NCBI GenBank assembly: GCA_964482325.1
Contig: CAYZXD010000069.1
Location: 1 to 5,186 of the forward strand
DNA from: CAYZJV01 sp964482325
GTDB lineage: Bacteria > Spirochaetota > Spirochaetia > Sphaerochaetales > Sphaerochaetaceae
Length of the DNA stretch: 5,186 bases
Direction of reading: 5' to 3'
Part shown: positions 1-5,186 of the stretch, piece after piece
Position numbering within the stretch: the first letter of the stretch is position 1
Layout: each line of letters starts with the position of its first letter
Made by a program: the position numbers and the translations under genes
Notes under the pieces: generated by a model
Told to the model about the DNA's origin: nothing
The model's input: only the letters and a program-made list of their open reading frames with translations
The model's database searches: none

Positions 1-788
1 CCAACATCGCTGCGGCAGGCGGTCCATATCTACAGGTGGCGGCACACAACAGCGGGACGCTGGACTACCACATCACCCGGCTCGATGCCTATGCCGACAT
101 CATCTATGTGCGTGATGTGAACATCGTCAGGACAGCTGACAGCGTCTACGAAGGTGAAAGCTCGGACAATTTGCTTTCCGAGGAGCTGCTGTTCGTACAC
201 GAGCGAACCCTGGCCCAAGCGCATGCGAACCTCTTGGGCCAGTTCCACCGCCATGCTGGCAGCCAGTACACATTCTTCTCGGCCGTCGACTTGAATTGCG
301 GCACCCTGGTACGCCTGATCGACGATGCCTTCAGCGGCCTGAATGTTTCAGTCCTGGTGACCGCACGCACCTTCACCGATGAGAGTGCGGTGTATCGCTA
401 CGAGGCGGTGGGCATCTCGGCATTCGACCTCGCCGCCCCCGCACACCTGGAGATACTGAGCAAAGGCAAGAACGACAGCAGGGGTGCCGAGGGACCGGCG
501 GGCGAGGATGCGTACCTGCTGCAGGTCATTAGTGAGGGAGGTACCACCTTCCGTACCACCGGGCCTTTCTCCACCACCATGCGTGCGAGGGTGTTCAAGG
601 GAGGAGTTGAGGTCACCGACCAGTTTAGTGACGCAGACTTCCGCTGGAGCCGCACCAGTGGTGATGCTCACTCTGATGCGATATGGAACAGCGCACACTA
701 CTCCGTAGGAGGCAAGACGCTGTCCATCACCCAAGACGATGTAGCAGGCAGAACTAATTTCTTTTGCACGCTACTGAGGAGGATCTAA
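1..788 (+). CDS. Phage tail hub/spike-like protein, C-terminal part (5' partial)
   Basis: The frame is open from base 3 with no stop before TAA at 786-788, so about 261 C-terminal residues are visible and the true start lies upstream; the GTG at 36 is only an internal codon. Three parts can be seen. Bases 3 to about 450 encode a beta-rich segment with the run FSGLNVSVLVTARTF and then YRYEAVGISAFDL, a pattern I associate with the hub or spike proteins of siphovirus tail tips. Bases 483-509 encode a short collagen-like Gly-X-Y linker (GAEGPAGED). Bases about 513-779 encode an Ig-like unit with the pattern ARVFKGGVEVTDQF, FRWSRTSGD, GKTLSITQDDV and a final FFCTLL. A tail-tip role fits the fibre gene downstream. 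Family assignment is from pattern recognition, not a search; the general tail class is fairly safe, the exact subunit is not. Confidence 0.75.
   Translation, partial: NIAAAGGPYLQVAAHNSGTLDYHITRLDAYADIIYVRDVNIVRTADSVYEGESSDNLLSEELLFVHERTLAQAHANLLGQFHRHAGSQYTFFSAVDLNCGTLVRLIDDAFSGLNVSVLVTARTFTDESAVYRYEAVGISAFDLAAPAHLEILSKGKNDSRGAEGPAGEDAYLLQVISEGGTTFRTTGPFSTTMRARVFKGGVEVTDQFSDADFRWSRTSGDAHSDAIWNSAHYSVGGKTLSITQDDVAGRTNFFCTLLRRI
777..782 (+). promoter_or_regulatory. Ribosome binding site for the Ig-like tail protein
   Basis: A perfect AGGAGG lies 8 bases before the ATG at 791 and inside the last codons of the preceding gene. It fixes the start at 791 rather than at the in-frame ATG at 764, which would add nine residues, lacks such a site, and would overlap the upstream gene by 25 bases. 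Confidence 0.85.
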
Positions 789-790
789 CT

Positions 791-1804
791 ATGGCAGTAT
801 CGATCGGTCAAATTACGATCATGGATTTCAACGACGGGGTAACCCTCACCGGTTTTATCTCGAGCAACCACACCAAGAATGTCAAATATGATGGGAACAA
901 TGAACTGTATAGCCCCGATTTCACCGATACCCCGTTGGTACTCACTCCCAGTTTGTTTGTTGCCGGTAGTGGCTCTGACATCATGTCCTCGGGTACCAAC
1001 GTACAGTCGGTGAGTTGGAAGCGCAAGGCGAACAACCAAACGGGAGAAAACAACCTCAGCGCAGGCGAATCGGCTGGGGCTTCCTTTCCCAAGGCACTGA
1101 CCGTTTCTTCCCAACCATTCTCCGCCACCGTCTTTAGTGTGGAGTACATCTGTACGATCGTCTATCGCGATCCGGCAACTGGCCTCGATCTGACGTACAA
1201 GAACTCGGTGACGATCCAGAAGGTAACCGAGGGCAACAACATCGCCATTGCCGAGATTACCGCTGATCCTGGCTTTGCGTTCAAAAACCACCAACCCGTA
1301 TCGATCACCCTCTCTGCACACCTGTATCGTGCGGCGACCAAGGACACCACCAACCTCACCTATGTGTGGGAAAAACTCACCGGAGGTACTTGGACGGTCA
1401 TCAGCGGAGCAACCAATGCAACGTATGCGGTGGCCGGCTCATCGGTGGCAAGTTTGCAACAGTTTCGGGTTAAGATCAGCGACACGGTGGTGGGCGATAC
1501 CTACACCAGTGATCCAGTTACGGTGCTGGATTTCAACGACCCCATCCAAGTGGTCATCGAGTCCACCGGAGGAATGGTCTTCAAAAACGGTGAGGGCACC
1601 AGCACGCTCAAGGCCAAGCTGTTTCAGAACGGAGTAGAAATCGATGCCACCGGCTCGAATCACACGTACACCTGGACCATTTTGGACAAAGATGGAGCTG
1701 TGCGGGATTTTGCCGATGCCAGTGCCTCAAAAACCGGCAAGACTATCTCGGTGGGAACAGCGGATGTACAGGTAAAATCCACCTTTATCTGCACCGTCAG
1801 TTAA
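791..1804 (+). CDS. Phage tail protein with three Ig-like domains
   Basis: This 337-residue protein begins with a short module, IGQITIMDFNDGVTLTGFI (residues 5-23), followed by what I read as three tandem Ig-like beta-sandwich units: about 40-145 (LVLTPSLFV ... EYICTIVYRDP), about 150-249 (VSITLSAHLYR ... LTYVWEKLTGG) and about 251-337 (STLKAKLFQNGVEID ... TYTWTILDKDG ... STFICTV). Each unit has a central Trp strand, and the outer two end in a Cys-containing strand. The last unit matches the C-terminal unit of the preceding gene in layout. There is no signal peptide or membrane segment, as expected for a virion part. From memory this architecture occurs in structural proteins beside tail-tip genes of Firmicutes siphophages. 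Such Ig-like units usually serve as spacers or bind surface carbohydrate weakly; which applies here is unknown. It starts 2 bases after the upstream stop. Confidence 0.75.
   Translation: MAVSIGQITIMDFNDGVTLTGFISSNHTKNVKYDGNNELYSPDFTDTPLVLTPSLFVAGSGSDIMSSGTNVQSVSWKRKANNQTGENNLSAGESAGASFPKALTVSSQPFSATVFSVEYICTIVYRDPATGLDLTYKNSVTIQKVTEGNNIAIAEITADPGFAFKNHQPVSITLSAHLYRAATKDTTNLTYVWEKLTGGTWTVISGATNATYAVAGSSVASLQQFRVKISDTVVGDTYTSDPVTVLDFNDPIQVVIESTGGMVFKNGEGTSTLKAKLFQNGVEIDATGSNHTYTWTILDKDGAVRDFADASASKTGKTISVGTADVQVKSTFICTVS
822..835 (+). repeat. 14-base direct repeat, copy 1 (encodes DFND)
   Basis: The string tggatttcaacgac occurs here and again, in the same frame, at 1527-1540. Both encode a DFND turn: one in the N-terminal module and one at the junction between the second and third Ig-like units. 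It is probably a trace of module duplication or of conserved codons at a domain boundary, not a regulatory element. Confidence 0.6.
1527..1540 (+). repeat. 14-base direct repeat, copy 2 (encodes DFND)
   Basis: This is the second exact copy of tggatttcaacgac, in frame with the first, at the linker entering the third Ig-like unit (residues 247-250). It marks a likely domain boundary. Confidence 0.6.
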
Positions 1805-1809
1805 GGAGG
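1803..1809 (+). promoter_or_regulatory. Ribosome binding site for the fibre gene
   Basis: AAGGAGG overlaps the TAA stop of the previous gene (1802-1804) and lies 5 bases before the ATG at 1815. This supports that start and continuous translation along one message. Confidence 0.85.
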
Positions 1810-1814
1810 CTCAC

Positions 1815-3875
1815 ATGGCAACTGCCATTGGACAGATAACGATAACCCAAGTACGTGATGGATCCTATTATGAGGACCAGTATGCAGCATCAGATTCCCT
1901 GACACTCGCCCCCACCGAAGGATGGAGCGCTGACATTCCTGCTCCTCAAGTGGGATATTATGTGTATAGGCGTACGCGCATGGTGCATGCCGATGGGACC
2001 TTCGGCCAGTGGAGTACGCCACTTCGCATCACCGGAGATCCTGGTGTGCAGGGACCGTCGGGCAATCCCGGGGCAATCGGGGTGAACGTCAATGGATCGA
2101 CCCTGCAAGTATCGGGGTTCAATTCGGATGGGGACTTCGGATATCCCACCGGCATCATCTACGTAGGAACAAGCAAGTACCAACTCAACGAAGCCAGTTA
2201 TACTGTTACGTCCTCAGGTCAGGGCTATATCCTCGCCAGTGCCTCAGGCATAGTCCGATTTGCCAAACTCGTTGCAGAAACCGAAGGAAGCGCAGCTACT
2301 TCGCGCATGGTGTGGAAGGATTTTAACAGCGGTATCGAGATTACCAGTGATGCGGTCATCGGACAGTTCACCGTTGATTCTCTTCAAGTGACCAAAGCTG
2401 AAATCACTTCCTCAGTGAGTCTTGATCAATTCATACGCTCGCAGTTCATGGAAATCCTTCACTCATCCGACGCAAGTGACCAGCAGCTGCAGGAGATGGC
2501 TATGGCGATGGGTGCCGATCGCATCTTCCAGACGATTGTAGCTATCGATGCTTTTATCAAGAGCTTGTGGGTATCGCGCCTAGAATCGGAGAGCTACTCG
2601 ACCGATGCGAACGGGTATCCTGATGTCGGCTTCCATCTTGATGGGATCGCAGGAGTAGCAAAGATTGCCTCGCTAATGGCGAAGAATGCCGATATCGTAG
2701 GATCATTTACCTCGGATGGCTTTAAGACTCTCGCCCAAGTTACAGGAACCACGGTGGATGCCTATACCATTCCTGCCACAATTTTCAAAGACTCCGAGAT
2801 GACGGACTTGATTCCAGACTCCGACGATCGAGTAGATCTGTCAGGAACCATCGAGGGGTATGCATTCACCAAGGCAACCAGACGAGTCAACAAGCGAGTT
2901 CGACTCTATTTCGCCGGACAGTTTTCTCAAACCATGAACGCCGGGAATGTAAGAATGTATCAACGATGTTTGCCGATACATGTATTTGGGGATAACTACT
3001 TTTGTGAATGGCATGTAGCCTATAACGGAAACTTAACCAATCTTATATTTACTATTGCACCTTCAACTGATTCGGCATCAAAAATTGCCGATGATTTTTA
3101 TTTGAAGAGAACGAATGACGGTGATTCAACCTACATTAATCCGGAAATGAGATTGTGGTATCGTAATAATGGTGCTACAGGGTCATATAGCGGAACATTT
3201 TCTCCCACAACGAGTAGACCAGAATTTTTCTTAATTTTCAGAAGTAATGCATGGTGGGGAAGTGCTTCGGCAAGATCGGACTATTTAAGAGTCTGGACAA
3301 ACCAGACATTTAATGGATTAGTCCTGACTCAGGGTGATGCTGATTATGCGGTGGTCGGATTCCAACCAGATGCCTACTATCTATCATCAACAAAAGCTTT
3401 CAGGATCGGAACCATTAACCAAGATTCTTCCACTATGAAGAAATACAAGTCGGGCACCGACTTCTACGACCGCTTCTCCGCGGTTCCCGTGGGCACCAAC
3501 TCCGCGTGCTCGGGTATAATCAGGGTAAACGGAATCTCCTACACAGTAACGAGAATACGCAAAGATGAGGATCGCATCGTATGCTTCACCGGAACCCAGG
3601 AGGTCCAGGTTCGTAAGTTCGTCAATGGCACCAGTACAGGCGTCTATACCGATTTAGCTATCACTACGGCAGTCGTTCTTGGTGCAATGGATGGGGGAAT
3701 TGAATCGATGTGGATCGTGCCGTGGGCGCATGCCTTGTACGACATCGGCCAAAGCGCGAAGCGTTTCCGTTCGCTGTACCTCTCCGGAGAGCTGGTCAGC
3801 GGTTCGGTGAGCACCGGCACGATCGGGGCGAGCACCATCAACGCCACCACCGTCTATGGAGCGAGGTTCAACTAA
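1815..3875 (+). CDS. Phage tail fibre / receptor-binding protein
   Basis: This is a 686-residue protein. Residues 5-16 (IGQITITQVRDG) resemble the start of the preceding protein. Residues 74-89 form five collagen-like Gly-X-Y triplets (GDPGVQGPSGNPGAIG), a usual linker or trimer-forming stretch in fibres. Residues about 174-310 look like a fibre shaft: alternating short strands, a probable helical part (about 205-255), then GFHLDGIAGVAKIASL and SFTSDGFKTL, a pattern common in tail fibre and tip proteins. Residues about 372-545 fall in an AT-rich island and are rich in aromatics, so they may be a receptor-binding beta domain. Residues 643-658 (DIGQSAKRFRSLYLSG) match a recurring fibre motif and are followed by Ser/Thr/Gly-rich short repeats to the end. 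I see no C-terminal peptidase or chaperone domain. Fibre assignment is well supported; receptor and trimer state are inference. Confidence 0.82.
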   Translation: MATAIGQITITQVRDGSYYEDQYAASDSLTLAPTEGWSADIPAPQVGYYVYRRTRMVHADGTFGQWSTPLRITGDPGVQGPSGNPGAIGVNVNGSTLQVSGFNSDGDFGYPTGIIYVGTSKYQLNEASYTVTSSGQGYILASASGIVRFAKLVAETEGSAATSRMVWKDFNSGIEITSDAVIGQFTVDSLQVTKAEITSSVSLDQFIRSQFMEILHSSDASDQQLQEMAMAMGADRIFQTIVAIDAFIKSLWVSRLESESYSTDANGYPDVGFHLDGIAGVAKIASLMAKNADIVGSFTSDGFKTLAQVTGTTVDAYTIPATIFKDSEMTDLIPDSDDRVDLSGTIEGYAFTKATRRVNKRVRLYFAGQFSQTMNAGNVRMYQRCLPIHVFGDNYFCEWHVAYNGNLTNLIFTIAPSTDSASKIADDFYLKRTNDGDSTYINPEMRLWYRNNGATGSYSGTFSPTTSRPEFFLIFRSNAWWGSASARSDYLRVWTNQTFNGLVLTQGDADYAVVGFQPDAYYLSSTKAFRIGTINQDSSTMKKYKSGTDFYDRFSAVPVGTNSACSGIIRVNGISYTVTRIRKDEDRIVCFTGTQEVQVRKFVNGTSTGVYTDLAITTAVVLGAMDGGIESMWIVPWAHALYDIGQSAKRFRSLYLSGELVSGSVSTGTIGASTINATTVYGARFN
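2036..2083 (+). other. Collagen-like Gly-X-Y linker region of the fibre gene
   Basis: In frame, residues 74-89 carry glycine at every third position for five triplets and one more glycine (GDPGVQGPSGNPGAIG). Such short stretches join the tail-attached N-terminus of fibres to the distal part, and in known fibres they help trimer formation. A shorter relative lies at 483-509 in the first gene. Confidence 0.7.
2930..3450 (+). other. AT-rich island inside the fibre gene (probable exchanged domain)
   Basis: Hand counts of GC per 60 bases are 53% at 2821-2880, 48% at 2881-2940, 40% at 2941-3000, 33% at 3001-3060, 37% at 3061-3120, 38% at 3121-3180, 37% at 3181-3240, 47% at 3241-3360, 42% at 3361-3420 and 58% at 3481-3540. 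The frame stays open throughout. Codons shift toward A/T endings (many aat, ttt, tta, aga) relative to the flanks. The edge near 3450 is abrupt and the left edge more gradual. The encoded part, about residues 372-545, is rich in Tyr, Phe, Trp and Asn. The shift is seen directly; horizontal exchange of a receptor-binding domain is inferred. Confidence 0.7.
3863..3866 (+). promoter_or_regulatory. Weak ribosome binding site and TAATG stop-start overlap
   Basis: GAGG lies 8 bases before the ATG at 3875 and is weaker than the AGGAGG sites of the other genes here. The fibre stop TAA (3873-3875) shares its last A with the ATG, a layout typical of translational coupling. This suggests the next gene is translated mainly by ribosomes finishing the fibre. 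Confidence 0.65.
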
Positions 3876-4507
3876 TGGCATCCTATGGACAACTCATCGA
3901 CAAGACCTCCATCGGCAGCGGGATCGCCTACGAGGCTGGAGGGGACACCTCCACCTCGTATTGGACCTTTGTATTTGCAAACAGCTGCTGGTTCCGTGGT
4001 TATGCGGGGACAGCCTCCAATATTTATCAACCCCACCCCACGGTGGTCACCGAATTCTGGCGCTACTCGATTTCCCAACAGCAGTGGGTCCAAGTAGCTT
4101 CTCACTCTAATGGTAAGGGTACCAGCACTGCCTATCGGGTACGTTGCCCATACAACCCAAACGTACAAGCAATCTCTCCCTCCCTCCGTTCTGAATATAA
4201 TGGCGATGACTCATACTTGTTTGCATTCAAAGCTCAGACCACCAAAGGAGAACGAAGCCGATGTAAGGATTATGTGATTGTGTACAACATCGGTGCTGAT
4301 ACGACCTATGATACAACCGTGAAAGGAAAGCTCATCTACGGACGTAGTGAAAACATCGCCTATAAACTGCATGCGAACGCAACCGGGCCCTCATCATATT
4401 CGACCACCCAAAACTGGCTCACTACCACCGCAATGCGTGGAGCTCTGATTACTCCCTCATACGTTAATCGCATGATCAGCGTCAAATCGGCGCGCTCACT
4501 GACCTAG
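3875..4507 (+). CDS. Tail-associated protein of unknown function, coupled to the fibre gene
   Basis: I do not recognise a family for this 210-residue protein. The start at 3875 is set by the TAATG overlap with the fibre stop; the longer in-frame ATG at 3710 would lie deep inside the fibre gene and give an unlikely His/Arg-rich leader. The protein is rich in aromatics (about 17 Tyr and 5 Trp: residues 30, 39, 62, 71, 181) and in Ser/Thr/Asn. It has three Cys (38, 91, 130) and no signal peptide or membrane segment, which suggests a soluble beta-rich protein. The end, RGALITPSYVNRMI (189-201), is like the ITxxxxN segments near the ends of some fibre-type proteins. Base composition falls from about 65% GC at 3901-3960 to 40-48% at 4141-4380. 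Its place just after the fibre suggests a fibre-tip subunit, second adhesin or assembly helper, all unproven. Confidence 0.7.
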   Translation: MASYGQLIDKTSIGSGIAYEAGGDTSTSYWTFVFANSCWFRGYAGTASNIYQPHPTVVTEFWRYSISQQQWVQVASHSNGKGTSTAYRVRCPYNPNVQAISPSLRSEYNGDDSYLFAFKAQTTKGERSRCKDYVIVYNIGADTTYDTTVKGKLIYGRSENIAYKLHANATGPSSYSTTQNWLTTTAMRGALITPSYVNRMISVKSARSLT

Positions 4508-4511
4508 GAGG
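4506..4511 (+). promoter_or_regulatory. Ribosome binding site for the last plus-strand gene
   Basis: AGGAGG begins within the TAG stop of the preceding gene (4505-4507) and lies 6 bases before the ATG at 4518. It is strong evidence that the frame 4518-5093 is translated. Confidence 0.85.
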
Positions 4512-4517
4512 ACCGGT

Positions 4518-5093
4518 ATGTTCGAACAATTATGCTCCCGCATCGATAGCCAAGCAGTAGCGTGCACACTGGAAAACCTCACAATTCCCCTGCCTGATAT
4601 CCTCACCCCCGCTGATGAGCACTGCTCGCTCTTCCCCGATCCTGCACGCATCAGTTTGGTGCAGATCAACTATCGCAGGGAGGCCCCCGATTCGTATGAG
4701 GTGGGAAAGATCTATGTAAGCATCAATGCACTGACTGAGATCGCCTTCGATGCCTCCTACCACTTCCATGCGCTGAATTTCTATAAGGAGAGTGAGCCCG
4801 AAGTTATCCACTCCTATGGCCCCGAAGGGAGCAAGTTGGCCGAATATCGCATCAATCGCCAGGTGCTCTCCAATTGCCTAGACAAGGAGGTGTACATGAC
4901 CAAGAGCACGGGGGACCTCTACCTCCCTCCTTACAAGCGTCATGAGGATGTAGCAATCGATGCCATTCGGGACCAGTGGTTCATGATGGAACGGCTGCTC
5001 TGCTATTCGCTGAAGCTTGATGGGCGCAGCAGCTTCTACATCATCATTAATCGTGAGTTGGGGTATCGGTTCTCCGCTTCCCAATTCCGGTAG
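4518..5093 (+). CDS. Conserved-context hypothetical phage protein, 191 residues
   Basis: I do not recognise this protein. Its reality rests on a strong ribosome binding site, a full-length open frame and placement 10 bases after the previous stop. It has no signal peptide, membrane segment or obvious catalytic motif. Its composition differs from the fibre proteins before it: less Ser/Thr/Gly, more charged residues, with Cys at 6, 16, 36, 120 and 162. Visible segments include a hydrophobic Pro-rich start (LTIPLPDIL, 21-29), a strand-like stretch (KIYVSINALTEIAFD, 64-78), a probable helix (HEDVAIDAIRDQWFMMERLL, 142-161) and a closing strand (SFYIIINRELGYRF, 172-185). It may be the last gene of the tail operon, perhaps a small tail-assembly or non-virion accessory factor, but no function can be assigned from sequence alone. 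Confidence 0.7.
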   Translation: MFEQLCSRIDSQAVACTLENLTIPLPDILTPADEHCSLFPDPARISLVQINYRREAPDSYEVGKIYVSINALTEIAFDASYHFHALNFYKESEPEVIHSYGPEGSKLAEYRINRQVLSNCLDKEVYMTKSTGDLYLPPYKRHEDVAIDAIRDQWFMMERLLCYSLKLDGRSSFYIIINRELGYRFSASQFR

Positions 5094-5186
5094 AGCGAAA
5101 TCCCCAGCTTCCCCACTAGAGAGTGTAATAATGATGATAGTCCGAAGGTTTTTCCTTTACGATCTTCGTCTTTTCAATGAGCGCCA
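5094..5186. other. Intergenic end region with no plus-strand gene
   Basis: After the TAG at 5091-5093 no plus-strand frame of useful length opens. An ATG at 5177 lacks a ribosome binding site and runs off the window. No convincing hairpin followed by a T-run is visible, so no terminator is called. Most of this stretch is covered by the possible minus-strand gene end described separately. Confidence 0.5.
5116..5186 (-). CDS. Possible 3' end of a convergent gene (partial)
   Basis: Read on the minus strand, one frame is open from the window edge for 22 codons and stops at TAG (5118-5116). The visible C-terminus runs ALIEKTKIVKEK and then PSDYHHYYTL, with a Lys/Glu-rich then Tyr/His-rich composition that looks protein-like. 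If real, this gene converges on the tail operon with only 22 bases between the two stops. The stretch is too short to identify a product, and an open frame of this length can occur by chance. Confidence 0.3.
   Translation of the reverse strand, partial: ALIEKTKIVKEKPSDYHHYYTL

Noticed and set aside
348..734. Minus-strand open frame of 128 codons opposite the hub/spike gene
   Set aside because: No ribosome binding site or domain pattern supports it, and the plus-strand frame shows clear protein features.
764..790. Earlier ATG for the Ig-like protein
   Set aside because: It overlaps the upstream gene and lacks a good ribosome binding site, while the ATG at 791 has AGGAGG at 8 bases and gives an N-terminus matching the next protein.
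785..1321. Minus-strand open frame of 178 codons
   Set aside because: It lies wholly opposite the Ig-like gene, its product is low in recognisable pattern, and the plus-strand gene has a strong ribosome binding site and repeat structure. It is a shadow frame.
3181..3330. Possible variable region of a diversity-generating retroelement in the fibre (FRSNAWWGSASARSDYLRVW)
   Set aside because: It only loosely recalls such regions. No template repeat, reverse transcriptase or adenine-biased near-copy is present in the window.
3710..3874. Earlier ATG for the gene at 3875, adding 55 residues
   Set aside because: The extra part is a His/Arg-rich out-of-frame reading of the conserved fibre C-terminus. 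The TAATG start is far more likely.
4871..5084. Minus-strand frame opposite the last gene
   Set aside because: It has no ribosome binding site and lies inside a well-supported plus-strand gene.
5143..5156. aagg-ttttt-cctt as a terminator hairpin
   Set aside because: The stem is only four pairs and is not followed by a T-run, so it is too weak to call.

Overview
This window reads as part of the late structural module of a tailed phage or prophage: the tail tip, fibre and adhesion genes of a siphovirus-like particle. Five plus-strand genes are packed head to tail from base 1 to 5093. Their stops and starts overlap or lie within about 10 bases, and most starts carry a strong AGGAGG-type ribosome binding site, so they look like one transcription unit whose promoter lies upstream of the window. 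The host cannot be named from this sequence. The strong Shine-Dalgarno sites indicate a bacterial host. The Ig-like protein resembles, from memory, structural proteins of Firmicutes siphophages and prophages, but this was not searched. Hand counts on sampled 60-base blocks give about 53-67% GC in typical coding stretches and 33-40% in one internal island.

Layout: (1) 1-788, the C-terminal part of a tail hub/spike-like protein with a short Gly-X-Y linker and an Ig-like domain. (2) 791-1804, a protein made of a short N-terminal module plus three Ig-like beta-sandwich units. (3) 1815-3875, a 686-residue tail fibre or receptor-binding protein with a related N-terminal module, a collagen-like linker, a fibre shaft region, an AT-rich and probably exchanged domain, and a conserved fibre C-terminal motif. 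(4) 3875-4507, an aromatic-rich 210-residue protein of unknown function that overlaps the fibre gene at TAATG. (5) 4518-5093, a 191-residue protein I do not recognise. (6) 5094-5186 has no plus-strand gene; a minus-strand frame open from the window edge to a stop at 5116-5118 may be the end of a convergent gene.

Working together (inference): the hub anchors the tip, the Ig-like protein decorates or extends it, the fibre reaches the receptor, and the coupled small gene is a candidate fibre-tip protein, adhesin or assembly helper. The most interesting points are the AT-rich island inside the fibre gene, a MA-x-x-(I/Y)GQ(I/L) opening shared by three consecutive proteins, and the two unrecognised genes behind the fibre. 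I see no tRNA, CRISPR array, insertion sequence, lysis gene or integrase.
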